Under the pieces are notes generated by a model. The model made no database searches and was not told where the DNA came from. It was given only the letters and a program-made list of their open reading frames with translations. This document shows positions 24,571-37,619 of a stretch of 64,000 nt of DNA, piece after piece (the first letter of the stretch is position 1; each line of letters opens with the position of its first letter). Origin of the DNA: Nymphaea colorata (Eukaryota; Streptophyta; Magnoliopsida; Nymphaeales; Nymphaeaceae); assembly GCF_008831285.2 (NCBI RefSeq), contig NC_045145.1:2520723-2584722 (forward strand), written 5' to 3'. Position numbers and translations under genes: made by a program.

Positions 24571-27347
24571 AATTTTCCCTTTGTTGTGTACATTACTGCA
24601 TATCCAGGTGCTTTGATATTTTTTTGGATGGCTTACATTTCACCTGATTTGGTGTTGGATGCAAGATAGAGTCTCATAGAAGTCCAAATAACTCAAGAAA
24701 TAGACATCGGAGCCATTTAATTTTGATTCTCATTTTCATGATCCTAGTTGTGAAGGTATTGCTGTAAACTCTTTTTTCTCATTCTTTTGCTTTATTAAAA
24801 TCTATTAGCTTCATATGGTGCAATTTTTAAGGAATTAAGATGACTGTCCAAAACCATAACGTAATCACAACAACAGAAACAACAACCTATTCTAGAGAGG
24901 AAGGGATTCACCTTTCCAGCTCTTTCTTGAGAATTTGACCGCATGACTTGCTATGTCGACCTTCCCTCAGCATTTTCCTAGCTCATTTTTTTTCCTGACT
25001 GGTTTATATCTTACGATAGAGTCAAAACATTAACAAAAGTACTTTTCGCATTAAATGATAATTCCTTGGTAAAATAGCTATTAATATGTAATATCTCCTA
25101 TTTTTCTAAGAGTTTTAATTTTTGCCGAAGAATAACATAGTTTCACAAGCAAAAAAAACTAAAAAAAAAAACTATTAAAGATAATACTATGATAATAAGA
25201 ACATAAAATTGAAAAGATCAAAAGTGACATCTTTAAACAAAAATATGTGGCCATATTGTGATGTCAACACAACACTTCACTTAAGTAGTTACACTACTAT
25301 AAATGAAAATTCCGTAGAACATGAAAATCTAGAAGTAATAGTAAAATATCTTGCATAACATCTTTGTAAATTGAAACTATTAGACTGATCATAACTAGCA
25401 TAGAGCAGTCATGAGCTTAGTCTTATCCATCTCAACTACTTGCAACTTCAATGCAAATACCTCTGAATAAAAGGTCAAATAGTTGATCCATATATTTTAT
25501 GCTTGATGAGAGCAACATTCCACCAGCAGAATGAGTGCACGTTGTAGCTTCATAATTCATTAAAGGATTATACAATGTCATGTAGCTCAAAAGTACGACG
25601 AGTGGCCAACTGGGATGCATTTTGACATCACTTTACATTAACTGTTCCTTTCCTGTTATAATGTTTGTACTTGCTGCAAGGTAGACTTGATGGTTATAGG
25701 TGCACCTACAGCAAAGTAATTCGTGAACAAGTTTGGAGAAGATACGTGAATGGCAGCTGTTGCTACTGACATAACATCTAGGCATTACACTCAACAAATA
25801 TCACTTATCTTTATATGGTTTCTAGGTAAGTATGTCTTGTTGCATTGGCTGAAGGTCTTCTCATTGCATCTGCCATTACTAAATTTTTTAATGCTCTCAT
25901 TCACTTCTCAAGTCAGGTGTAATTTGGTATGGATGTCACTCTACTTTGAAGTTTCATATTTAGCTAATTCCAAGGTAATGGAGACTTGGAGCATTTTCTT
26001 TTGGCCTATAACTTTGAATTGTTCTACTTTATTGTATTTTCTCATTTTTTCCTTCACTAAAGTTAGATTTCTCTTGAAACTGAATTGGAAGATTGATTGT
26101 AGTTGAATATTTGCATCATGTTGCATTTGACTATCATAGATTGCTGATATTTCAGTGTTGTCCTTGACCTTATGTTAGTTTTATTTTACCATTTACTGTC
26201 GACTTGTAATTTGGTAAAGATGTTACTCTACTTTAAATTGACTTCTATTATTTGTGGTTGTGTGTAAGAGAGAGAGAAGAGAGAAAATTATATACTATGA
26301 GTGGTTCTTTAAATGTCCCTTCATTTTCATAGAGCTTTATTCACATGCAACAAAAGGCTAAAATTATATACTATGAGTGGTTCTCATAATATGATGGTAA
26401 AGTCTTGTCATGAACAGAGCTTTGTTTTTAGTCTTTCGTTAGGCGCAGCTTGAAGGTTTCATTGGGTATATGGTTAAGGTGATCGAATTCAAGATTCATT
26501 CAAGAATGGACAAGGGTCACACTTGATCATTTGTATTTAATTATTGTCAACCTGATTATCATGGGGATACATAAGAAAATTTGATCATTTAGTAAAGAAA
26601 TTCTATTATCAACCTTTCATGGGGACTGAAACCACACAGTTAATGCACAAGATCACACAATCTTTTACCTCCTAGTTGGAACTTTGTTGCATGATTGTAT
26701 ATTCCTTTATAATTTTTGTTAGCTATCTGGATTATGTTTTTCAATTTGTCTTTGTAGATAAATTTTATCATCGCATTTTCCGTTTTACTATGTTGCGGTT
26801 ACGACCAAAATCTTTGTTGGTTTATTGTAGTTGTGCATGTATTTTTGTGATAAGGACTATGATTTTGTCATTAAATTGTTGACAAATATCATTGCCATCA
26901 TTTATTCATATATTTGCATATACACACGTTGCATTGGATCTTGCACTTGGGTGTAAAACCTTCTTCATCTTAAGCAGCTGCTTGATCTTTAACCTTTTTT
27001 GTTATCGAAATAGTTTTTTGGTGTCTAATTTTTTGCATTTTAAACGTTTTTTATGGCATAGATTTTTTCTTCTATCATAACCTTTTTTTTAGGGACACTG
27101 ACAATGAAAATGTTTCATGTGTTGAAACTCTCATAAGCAGGGCAGTGTGGGTAGAAAACCCATAAAAGAGGAAATGATGTAGATGGAGCTAGCAATAAAG
27201 CTAATATTTCTTGATTCTTTTTGTATACCTTTATTAATGGTAATCTATTTCTTAATCATATAAAGATTATATATGAGATCAATAAATTTACATATTTTTG
27301 TTTAATGTCTTTGTCTCTCTCTCCACACACACACACACAGATAGATC

Positions 27348-27378
<31 letters not shown>

Positions 27379-27379
27379 G
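24571..27379. other. No supported gene
   Basis: AT-rich sequence with short open frames on both strands and no recognised family. 27080-27250 loosely resembles 8880-9060, so part of it may belong to the CACTA-like element that ends at 27678. A CA/TA microsatellite lies at 27312-27375. Confidence 0.4.
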
Positions 27380-27678
27380 AACCGCTGGTGTTACTGTTCC
27401 TAAAAATGGTGTATGAGCTATTAGGAACAGGCTGGGTGACTGTTTCTATATGTACCTTAATATATAACTAGAATTTGAACTTTCAGGAATACATATGAAA
27501 ACTTGTCCTAATGAGTCTTCATTAGGAATGGTCGCAACCGATCCTAAAAGTAATTAGGAATGGTCGAGGAATGTTTTGGGAACAGCCACCTGACCATTGC
27601 TAATTACTTTTAGGAACCACTACATGTGCTTTTAGGAACAGTTTTCGGCCATTTCTAAAAGGGATATTTGTTGTTGTG
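27380..27678 (-). mobile_element. Second CACTA-like transposon end
   Basis: Related to 9130-9908. It has repeated AGGAAC or GTTCCT motifs in both orientations and a right edge TTGTTGTTGTG at 27678, which reads CACAACAACAA on the minus strand. No transposase is recognised. The left terminus is unknown. Confidence 0.45.
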
Positions 27679-29731
27679 AAGTGATGGTGATGAGGTTGAT
27701 GCATTGTGCGATGATCTGATGCTGCCCAGCCGGTCCAGCTTATGATTTAGATTTTGTGATTTTAAAATTTCAAATGATTTTGGAGATCCTCTACAATTAT
27801 GAAACATTTGATTTGGTGGTTTAATTTAAATTTATTATTAATGTTGACAGCTTAAAGCTAGTAGGGAACAACAACTAATGATTTTATAAGTTAGTTTTGA
27901 AAGGCAGTTCCCACATAGGATTGTTGATTTTAGAAGTTCTCCGTTACCATTGGATCCCTTCGAGGCAAAGTATGGGCCAGTCATGTCTGCACCTTTGTCA
28001 ATGACAATGCCTGTGTACACCTTACATGATAGGGACAATTAATTCAAAAAACATCACAATCACCCTTCACATGAAACTAAGTACTGATTGTACCAAAATA
28101 CTGAACAAAGATGTGCCTATGCTTTTTTTTTCTTTTGAAAACAAAATAATTCCCGATGACTGTAGACAAAGCTTTGTCTTTTGTATGAGCTATGATTCTG
28201 TAACATAGCTTATTTTTACTTTTTACTAATAGCTTTTGTTGGTTTCTATAAGAAAGAATTGCTAAATATATGCTGAAAATTTCATCACCGACAAATATGC
28301 ATACGATTTTATCTCTAACTAGGAAATCATGAGAGCAAGGCCCCTCCATGTGCTAATGTCTTACAAGGGAACGTATTTCAGCATCAAATCTACAATATTT
28401 TTGTAATAGACTGTGGGTGGGATGACACCTGAAACTAAAGTTTACTGCAAATTTTGATTGTGATTAATATTGTTCAAATGTTCAAATAAGACGTAATTTT
28501 CCTTTTTTCTCTTCTTAATTTTCTTCAGGAAAATGTAAATATATATAAATCTTGGTAAAATGTATTTATTTGTCAAAGTAAGCATCTTCAAGTATACATA
28601 TATATCTATTCTTCTACATGTTTGAGATTGCCTCACTGTCCTATGGAGATCTGTGTGGTATAATAAACTATGAATATTAGATCCACGAGGATGGGAGGAG
28701 GTGGAATCAGCAGTTCGGAGCTCTGATCCGGCCAAGAAGGAGGAGATCAAGGAAGCTGTGGCAGTTGGTCCGCTACTACCCCACCATAGGTGTGTTCGTG
28801 AGCCGGTTAGTCTGGGTCGAACTGTAAGACCCAGCTCGAGGGAGTCGTGCTCCAACCCAGTAGCTCGAACTGAGCTCGGTTGAATTCATCCTAGTTCGAA
28901 CTGGATTTGCTCATGGCCTGAAATGATAATCGAAAGGGTATGAATAAAATAATTTGACCTAAAGTCGACAACCAAACTCCTTTTTATAACCGTTCTTAAG
29001 CTGCTACCCTTGTAACTTTTTCATACAGGATTAAAGTGGAAAACTGATAGTCCTTGTACCGACAAGTTTTCAAGAAAAAGCTAACACAAAAAAACCTTAT
29101 AAAAGGACTAAAAGCCCATTAGATTCAACAAGCATTGAAAAAGAAGGAATCGGGACAAGCAAAAAGGGTCATGCGTTCCCAATATTGTGATAGATGTGCA
29201 CTTTTAATGAGCCAACTTTTAATTAGCTAAGACCCAATCGAGCCTAATTGGGGCTAACTGAGTCAAGCTTACCTTGCTCGAGCTCAGCTTATTTATTTAA
29301 ACATGCTTACTTTTTAACTCGTTTATTAAACGAGTTGTGCTTGAGCTGAGTGCGTACAAATCGAGCTTGAGCTACTCCACTCAAACAACTTAACGCAATA
29401 GGGCTGAGGTAGCTCTATGGGCTTCAAAGGCCTTAAATTTACCTATCTGTGTCTGTGAATTTCATTTTATTGACTGCTGGGATTATGTTATAGATAAGGG
29501 ATATGAGTAAAAAACGATGTAGGCGTTGGGCTAGGAATTTCCAACTCTCACGACCTGAAGAGATATTAAGTGAAGGCACGTGAGTAGTTGGGTGGGGTTT
29601 GTAAACATTGGTTTTTGGATTTATCTCAAGATTTATGTATGTGGCATTTAATTTTAATGCACAAGCTTTTGAGGACAATAATCTTGTTGGTAAGTTTAAA
29701 CATGGAATACTGCTTAAACATTTGCGTATTT

Positions 29732-30753
29732 ATTGGACCGTTTTGGTATAAATTTGAAGAACTAGGAGTTGCAGTAGTGGATTGGGAGGGACTTTTTCCG
29801 ACATTTATGAAAGGCTGGTCTACGTGATCACCTCTGCCGGCAGTTCCAAAGGCTAGGAAAAGCTATAAATGGTGTACTCGGCCTGATGATCAAACAGGGG
29901 GAATATGACACGTGTGTTTAGTGTCTTGAAGTTGACATATTCCAAACTTGATTGGCAGAATCAGGTAACGTATCTTGCCAATGAAACTGATCTTGCCTTC
30001 CACCAATTAAAGTATTATTCCTTCTTCTTGCATTTGTTTCCTTAGGTGGACTAGTTTCATTAAATGCATTTTACATGTGATATTCCTGTTACATTCTTTC
30101 TTCATATAGTCAACCATCATTATCCACTTAACATGGAAGAAGTTTGTAAATGTGAGGTCACTTGCATGGTAAACTCAACACCTTAACCAGACAATGAAGC
30201 TGTTAGCTCATTTGGACTTGACTTAACAAATAATCACAAGTTGTATCCGTAGGATTAACTGAAAAGTTAAAAGTATGAAATGAGTTTAAACTACTGTAGT
30301 TCAACAAGCGTTTCAGCTCGAAACTGATTTGATCTTCAACGATCTTATTTATTTTCTCTGGCAGTACATTTTCTTTCTTTCCCTCTCCCTTCCCTTTTCT
30401 TTTTTCCTCCTCACTTATGCCCCAGTTCGGATGGAGCTATGACAGGAATTTTTCCTCTTCACTTATGCCCTGTTTGGATGGAGGGAAGGGAAAGGAAAGG
30501 GTAGTCATTCATGTGTTTTTCATGTGTTTGGTTGATTAATTAAAGACGAAGGAAAAAAAGACTACTTGTGTATTTCTGTTAGAAGAATTGGACCATTTTG
30601 TTACAAATTCGAAGAACTAGGAACTAGGAGTTTGCAGTAGTGGATTCGGAGGGACTTTTTTCGACATTTATGAAAGGCCGGTCTCTGTGTTCACCTCTGC
30701 CGGCGCATCCAAACACCGGAAAAAGCAATAAATAGTGTACCCCAGCCCGATGA
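29732..30753. repeat. Direct repeat pair, about 160 bp each, 855 bp apart
   Basis: 29732-29890 and 30587-30753 share long runs, including GTAGTGGATT and CATTTATGAAAGGC, and both end near a TATAAATGGTGTAC-like stretch. They may be two ends of an inserted element or a local duplication. Confidence 0.75.
30401..30484. repeat. Imperfect 49-bp tandem repeat
   Basis: TTTTTCCTCCTCACTTATGC at 30401 returns as TTTTTCCTCTTCACTTATGC at 30450, each followed by a GGATGGAG run. Confidence 0.8.
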
Positions 30754-31157
30754 GAGGCCTGTAACCCGCTCGACCCCGACCCCAACATCGTAGGTTCTAA
30801 TCCAGGCAGCTATTGCGGTCCAGTGTGTTATTTCTCTAGGATATAAACGGTGGCAAGTTTAACATCTGAGTTGAAAGTTGTATCATAGGTCTACCCACCC
30901 ATGTTCCAAAACAATTAAAAGCACAAGGATACAGCATCACAACTGGGGGTTTCATAACAAACACGGTTTGCCCTAAATGAATATTAAAAATATGTGCATT
31001 TATAAATCGTGCTGCTTCTCTCTTGAACGGCTCAATTCTGCAGAAAATTTTGACTGGAAAAGTTGGCGTATTACCATATGTCCTTCCTTTTAACTCTTTT
31101 GATGTTGTGGTACTGATTTCTTGTCATGGCCAAGCGTGGCGGCATGTGCTCATCTTC

Positions 31158-31167
31158 TTATATATTT
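31158..31167 (+). promoter_or_regulatory. Candidate TATA box of GH3-C
   Basis: TTATATATTT lies about 60 bases before the ATG at 31227. The paralogous position in GH3-B reads TTACATATTT, which weakens the box. Inferred from position and sequence only. Confidence 0.45.
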
Positions 31168-31226
31168 GAAATGTTCTTTTCTCTATATCAACAGCCCTTT
31201 TCATCAAATTTCAGAGGGAGAGAGTG

Positions 31227-31542
31227 ATGGAGAAAGAAGGGAGCTTGAGGTTGAGGCGAATTGTGATGAAGGAGGAGGAGGTGGAGCCATTGGAGTTCAT
31301 AGAAGAGATGACAAGTCATGTAGATGAGGTGCAGCAGATGGTGCTGGACGACATCCTCTCCACCAATGCCAACGTTGACTACCTACAGAGGCATGGGATA
31401 TTCGGTGGAAGTATAGACAGGAAAACCTTCAAGTCCAAGCTGCCAATCATCGGATACGAACACATCCTGCCCAACATACAAAGGATAGCAAACGGTGATC
31501 CTTCACCCATTTTCTCTGCCAACCCATCTCCGAGCTACTAAC

Positions 31543-31545
<3 letters not shown>
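31227..31545 (+). pseudogene. GH3-C exon 1
   Basis: It starts at the ATG that also begins GH3-B. It encodes an N-terminal stretch with LEFIEEMTSHVDEVQQMVL, DYLQRHGIFGG and RKTFKSKLPI, then IQRIANGD. A single C is missing at about 31521 (GCCAACC here, GCCCAACC in copy B), so the open frame ends too early at 31541. Reading past the missing base brings the TELLT-like codons and the donor GT at 31546 into phase with exon 2. Confidence 0.85.
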
Positions 31546-31577
<32 letters not shown>

Positions 31578-33845
31578 ATATATATATATATATATATATA
31601 TTGCACTTGGTTCACTTTTTGGAGGATGCTCTCCTCATAGTCATTAAGGAACATTGATTTGGGTTGAGGGTTGCGATTCTTGAGCTTAATTGATTGGGTA
31701 TTCCTCCCCACCCTCTTTCTCTCTGTCACTCAAAATGTGTTTGTTTTGCCACGTATCTTAGATCCGCGATAATATGAGATCACTGGGATATCAGACCTGC
31801 GGATTTAGAGTCGACCTCCCTCTAATGCTCCACATCCGACTTTAAATCTACGTTTTTTTTACATGTAAAGTGGATTTAAGATGCACATTACTAAGACCAA
31901 GATCTGAGGTCCAAGGCTATCAAACATTACATTAATTTTTTCAACCACTAGACTTCGTTCCATTCCTAGAGGGCTTTCTCCTCAAGGGAAATTAATTTGC
32001 GTCGAGGGTTGTTGTGACCGGGTCTTAGCTCTCTCTTGATTTCTTGTACGTGCAATCAAATTTGAACTAATTGGCCTGATCAAAACCCAATCAATCTAAT
32101 TTACCTGTGCACGCCTTAAAAACAAAAAAAGGAAAAGGTTTTCCTAAGAATGCATTTTTGGTGCTTTGCTCATTTTCGCTATAAATTGAGTTGGAACAAA
32201 TGCATGTGATTTAATCAAGGAATCAAACAATTATGAACATAGTTCCATTTTTGTTTTACTATCTTAAGGGCAAATTTGCTTTTCCCGAATGTCACTATAG
32301 ACAAGGGATTAAAATTCAAATATTCGAATTTCATTTTGGTTCCATCAAACTAAGGACCAAATTTTTGCCCATTATGAGAGATTACAGAACTCTACTTCCA
32401 CCCTGAGGGGTCAGGGTCGGACAAGAACTTGGGAACCAATTTTTCTACTGTAGCTTCACTTCGAAGCTTCCACTGTCTGTCCATCTCTCCTACTGTTACC
32501 CTCTACCTCGATGCCAGATGAAATCCAGCCTCTTTGTCGAGTCTTTGAAACGTGGTCGATGCAGAGGGCACCCCTCGACATGGAGGGTTCCCTCGAGACA
32601 GAGGGTTTTTGCTCGATGCAAGGGTTTTAAAACCCTCTATTTTTTTTTGCGACTTGGCAGAGAGTTTAAAATTTGTCTTACAAAAGCCAGAGTATCACTC
32701 ACTACACTATATATGATCACTATATATGATGTAATGGAATCTTTTCTACACAAAATAAATTAAATAAAGATCAATTAAAACAGAGGCTTTCTCTCATATC
32801 ATAGGGCAAAATATTTGTTAAAAAAAAGATCTGTTCCCCCCTCTGGAGTACATATTATTAATATTAGTTTTTATTGAAACATGGAAGGAAAAGGACAAAA
32901 TAGAGAAAGCGAGAACGCGTGCAAGAGAGAGAATCACCAGCCGACGCGAACGACTTTCGTTCAACACTGTTGTTTCCAGTGTCACAAAAAACTAAACACA
33001 AAAAGTACAAAATTATTTATAAATCCACAGCAAAAGCTTTTGGGTTCCTCCTTACAATACAAGCATCATGTTCGTCATAGGTTGACAGCAGCAACTCAGT
33101 TTCATGGTGAAGAAGAGAAGTGTGGAGAGAAGAAGCTGGTGAAAATGAATCCACTGCTTCTGAACCTCTTTTTCACACTTGTATTGGCAAATTGCATTTC
33201 GGTGTCAACAATTTGCACACATTTTTCAAAATGACTACGTATCTTTCAAAAAAATTACCTAGTTACCACGTGTTTTTTTAGAAAATTCCAAAGATCTGGT
33301 TAATCTTCAACCGTTCCGATTTGGAGTTTTGGAAATGTGGATTTTATTTTCATTCCAACAATTTTTGGAATGAAGTTCCTAAAAATCGTTCCAATTCCAC
33401 AATTTCAAGGGATCAAACCTAATCTCCATAAACCTGCAAAAACATATATATAACCCAACATTACCATAATGTGTGTAATTAACATCAATTAAATATAATC
33501 AAGAATAGTTTTGTGCTAATTATTTATAATGAGCCGATCTCTTATTTACAGCAATGTTGAGCATAACTAACAGTAAAACAACGATTTTATTCCTTTATAA
33601 ACTAGAGAGTGAGTATAGTTTGAAAAATTGAATAATGAGCCACCTGAACTTTCCTTTCTTTGAAGTATCATCAGAGAAATTAGACGCTTAATTTCTATAG
33701 GTTTGATATCAAACCCTAGGGTGAAAGGAATTGGAAACCGAAACCCCTGTCTCACCTCTTTCTTCTTCTTCCTTCCCCAAACTATGTGTGCATTAGTGTA
33801 TCATTGTAAATTCTCAGTTCAGTTGAATGTCGCTTCTTTTGGCAG
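31546..33845 (+). other. GH3-C intron 1
   Basis: 2.3 kb from GT to TTTTGGCAG. It starts with a CT/TA microsatellite (31547-31602). 31546-32105 matches copy B and 32263-33440 matches copy D in two blocks. A 736-bp insertion at 32586-33321 is absent from copy D. An open frame at 32881-33234 lies inside that insertion and has no recognised domain. Confidence 0.7.
32586..33326. repeat. Insertion private to GH3-C with TGGAG flanks
   Basis: TGGAG stands at 32581-32585 and again at 33322-33326. Copy D joins the two sides directly (51923 region, with one TGGAG). This looks like an insertion with a 5-bp target duplication, but the ends are not TG...CA or clear inverted repeats, so the class is unknown. 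Confidence 0.55.
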
Positions 33846-33950
33846 CTCTGGAACTTCAGGCGGGGAGCGGAAAATGATCCCGGTGATTGCCAACCATCAT
33901 GAAGGGATTTATACAAACTTCGGATGGCTCATTCCCGCTGTCATGAACAA
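33846..33950 (+). pseudogene. GH3-C exon 2
   Basis: 35 codons, with AG acceptor at 33844-33845 and GT donor at 33951. It encodes most of SSGTSGGERKMIPV, the nucleotide-binding signature of the GH3 fold, and ends at PAVMN. The exon itself has no break. Its phase joins exon 1 and exon 3 with no gap in the family alignment. Confidence 0.85.
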
Positions 33951-35211
33951 GTAACATATTAAGTTGGCACGTTTATTTTTCTCCCTGTGAAGTACATATC
34001 ATCTATTTGGTGAATGAAATGGGTCATCAATGTCTTAGTCTACAAGTCGACAAGCATAATTGCACTCTCACTACTTTTATTCTTCGCTTTAAATATTCAT
34101 TTGAGTGACTTTTGAATTGATAAGCAATATGGTGTTGGCTTAAGCAATTTGATTCTGATCAAAAAACAAATTTTGGTGATTAAAGTAAGATACATTAAGG
34201 TATTTGAATATTTGAACTTAAATTAAACAATGACGTCCTAATTATACGAGATCTTGTATGATAACAAAACTTTAGTAATATTTTAAGCTCTTGCATAAAT
34301 CGGATATGCATGTGTTATTCTATTTCAAGTAGACATTTTGAACCAATTTTAAACTATGAGAAACATATAATATTGTTGTACTAATTCATGTAATATATAA
34401 TGATCTCAAATTAAATGAAATTCATCACTGAATCAAACAACACCAACAATGAATCTAAGGATGAACAATAATGAAAAGATAAAGAACGTTAATCATTATA
34501 TTTTCACTTCAATAAGTACTATTATTACTTGATGTATTCTGCTGATATGAGAATGATCACAAACAAGGGAATTAAATGAGAAAAAATCTGTGTTGAACTA
34601 GAACTGCTGACAATGAAGCACCATATTCTGCTCATTTCTTGGTTATTGACCCTTGGGTTAAAAAGAACCTACTGCAGGTGCAAAGTAGTTTTGCGTGACT
34701 TTGGAACAATGAGTCAGAGAGGAAAGGAAAAGAAAAAGGGGATAACATATCCTGTGTTTGCTGCAAAATTGATAACTGGAGTGTCAAAAGATTTGTTATG
34801 TTCTTCAACTAAGATAAAACAGTGCACTTATTTACACAAAGAATGTATAAACCATGCTGATGTTTTACAAATATGTGGAAAAAAGTTGCTATAGCATGTA
34901 ATATTTTAGAAAGGTTTATGTATCAACATTAATAAAAAAAGTTGATGCATATGGACAAAAAACAAAAGAAGATCAAGGAAACATAATTGCACTGGTGGAG
35001 CTTCTTGGAAGGCTCCTTAACAACAAATATCACTTAAAAAACAGAACTTCTGTAAGAACCAGACTAATAAAGAGAATAAATATGGAGTCAGGTATTGTTT
35101 TTATCAAGATTTTTTTTTTATGTGTTTTTGGGCTTACACAGGACAAAAGTTCATTGCACCTTAAACCTTAACAGCATATTGATGATGGCTGGGTTCTTCT
35201 ATGACAAACAG
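33951..35211 (+). other. GH3-C intron 2
   Basis: From GTAACA to an AAACAG acceptor. An open frame at 34613-34894 shows no recognised domain. Nothing else is seen. Confidence 0.6.
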
Positions 35212-35987
35212 AAATATCTCAGGATTAGATAAAGGAAAGGTCCTATACTTCTTCTTGACTAGAAGAGAGACCAAGAGTCCAGCTGGAATTATCATGCGGA
35301 CTGTACTTACAAGCTACTTTAAAAGTCCTCAATTTCTTTGCAAACACTATGCTAACATCAACTACAAAAGCTCCATTCCCTCCATCCATTGCACAGATGT
35401 CTTCCAAAGCTTGTATGCTCAAATGCTTGCTGGCCTAGCTCACCGGCTTGCCTTTCAACTTTTGCACCAATCTTTCTCCAGGCTATCCACTTCCCCAAGC
35501 GTCATTATCAGGAACTTGCAGCAGATATTGAGCATGGGACAGTGAATCCACAAGTCACTGACACAGCAGTTAGAGCAGCATTAGGAAACGCTCTGACCCC
35601 TGACCTAGAAATGCAGAACACATAAGGAAGGAATGTTCAAGTGGTGATTTTCAGGGTATCATAAGGAGGATTTGGCCAAATACAAAATTCTTGGATCTTA
35701 TAGTGACAGGACAAATGGCACAGTATATTCCAAGCTTGAACTTCTATAGTGGGGACTTGCCTTTGACCAAGCACTCCCTATGGATCATCAGAGTGCTTCT
35801 TTGGGTTAAACTTATGCCCTTTTACTAAGCCTGATAACATTGCCTAACATGGCGTACATTGAGTTTTTGCCTGTCAAGCCTGCAGATGATATTGGACGGA
35901 TAAGGGCAATGCAAGTGGTGGACCCTGTGGATTTGGCTCACGTGGAGGATGGAAAAGAGTATGAGCTCATGGTGACCACTTACTCTG
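35212..35987 (+). pseudogene. GH3-C exon 3
   Basis: This is the large catalytic exon. Good family matches appear in all three frames in turn: GLDKGKVLYFFLTRRE to YAQMLAGL, then FAPIFLQAIHF and ELAADIEHGT, then [17 protein letters not shown] with MAQYIPSL, then [14 protein letters not shown], then LPNMAYIEFLP to YELMVTTYSG. Frame changes lie near 35448, 35615, 35768 and 35845. Several codons appear lost near the first and last breaks. The donor GT is at 35988. Confidence 0.85.
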
Positions 35988-37250
35988 GTAAAAATTTATA
36001 TAGCTTTATTCAGTCACATGGCTGTGTGTGTTTCTGCATTTTCCTCTACGTATTTATGTGCAAGTGCATTGCCATCTAGTCTTGGGAACAACAATATTGA
36101 GAATTGGTGGCTTTCATAAAACATGAACCATATGAGTGTTGGTGGGTCCTTTAGTTTCAGCAAGATTTGACCTAACACACATCCACAGAAAAATACATGC
36201 ACACGCACACACACATGTATAATAACTCTGTCATTTACTCCCTAATGTACCTACTAGATGAGTCTTTTGGCTATCTTATTTTTAAAATTATAAATGTACA
36301 TGCCCAGGTCATTGTTCTTCTACCAGATACAGTCGATTCAACTACGTTTCCTTTTCCAAAAGTAGGATCTAGTGAGTATAGAGTGTTTATAACAATTTTA
36401 GGTTGTTTATTATGAAATTTTACAAGAACTTGTATGTGATTCATGGTCAAGCAATTTAACTTTTCTGTCGAAGACATTTAATAGTGTAAGTGATAGAGAA
36501 CCCCCCTTGATTTACAGTCTTCTTTAAGCAAGTTAACAATATGGATATGACGCTTTAATTGTTCTGTCGTACAAAATATGTTAGAGCCAAGAGTTTGATT
36601 CCTAAAGCTAAGGTTTTCATTAAATTATAAAAATACCAAAGCAAGAGATTCACCATATGTAACATAAGTTATCCTATAGATGGATCGAATGAAAATCATG
36701 CTAAGCATGTCTGGATTTGCCTCGAACATAAATTACGAGGCTGATCTCACTTTCTCTCTTTTCACGTATATATATATATATATATATCGTTACATTTCAA
36801 AGTCAAAATACTGAGTAGCTGTTCCTATACATGACAGCCTATGAATTGCCCACATTGTTGACCAACCATCTCTAAGTAGGATCACTATTTCATTGGAAAA
36901 AAGTGACTGCCGTCCTTGGTGGGTTTTTTTATGTTCTCTTTAATAAGAAACACAAACTTAGATTAGTTAAGTTTGACATGTATGTATGTTTCTGAAGAAG
37001 TGAAAGCATTACAGTAGTTCATTTTGCAAAAATGGTGAAGAAAGCAAGTGTTTTGGTTGAGCTAATTCGATCTATGTTGTACCTTTATGAAAATAAGCAT
37101 TGATGAATCAATTACAAGCTTAGATTTGAGAAAAAGTTTAATTGTGCTCACCTAGAAATAGCCCAACTTAAATGCATTAGGCCAAGGATTGCCAGTTAAA
37201 CTCAACTAGTGGTCTTCGTGCTGTAGTTTGACCACCAGCTTGGCAACCAT

Positions 37251-37619
37251 TGTAAGAAATCAAAATGAAGAAATAATTAAAGGGACATAAATTTTTAAAG
37301 TGGTTCAGCCAATAGGCCTACGTCCACTACTCTATCATTTCTTGCTTGCCTTCCTTTGGTGGAGAGGCTCATTTATATAGAGGAGTTACATAAGGGGTCT
37401 CTAGTACACAAGAGACATGACTTTTCATCTTTCAACATACATGACTTTTCATCCCTCAAGAGACATGACTTTTCATCTCTCAAGAGACATGTCTTTTCAT
37501 TTCCTAAGAGACATGACTTTTCATCTCCCAACAGACATGACTTTTCATCTCTCAAGAGATATGACTTTTCATCTCCCAAGTAATACACATTGAGAGCCTT
37601 CTTGGTGTTTCTGTTAACA
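37251..37619 (-). repeat. Copia 3' LTR
   Basis: 369 bases, starting TGTAAGAAATC and ending TGTTAACA in window orientation. It contains the 24-bp minisatellite (37400-37580). Confidence 0.93.

Larger units (their letters stand above)
28046..31226 (+). other. Upstream region of GH3-C with internal repeats
   Basis: 28046-28340 and 29100-29220 align with 13340-13800, and the last 110 bases align with the GH3-B leader. Between them are private segments: a GC-richer stretch at 28690-28880 with no recognised product, and two direct-repeat pairs at 29732/30587 and 30401/30450. No gene is supported. Confidence 0.55.

Noticed and set aside
25288-27678. A 2.4-kb CACTA element from CACTACTATAAAT to 27678
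   Set aside because: The 3-bp flanks do not match (TTA against AAG), and the left end similarity is weak.
28690-28883. GC-richer frame with AKKEEIKEAVAVGPLLPHH
   Set aside because: It looks gene-like in composition, but no domain is recognised and open frames overlap on both strands.
32881-33234. 117-codon open frame in GH3-C intron 1
   Set aside because: It lies in a sequence inserted in an intron, has no recognised domain, and is absent from copy D.
34613-34894. 94-codon frame in GH3-C intron 2
   Set aside because: No recognised domain. It lies between two well-supported GH3 exons.
37400-37580. A CRISPR-like array (24-bp repeats)
   Set aside because: The units are head-to-tail with no spacers, lie inside both LTRs of a plant copia element, and are a minisatellite.
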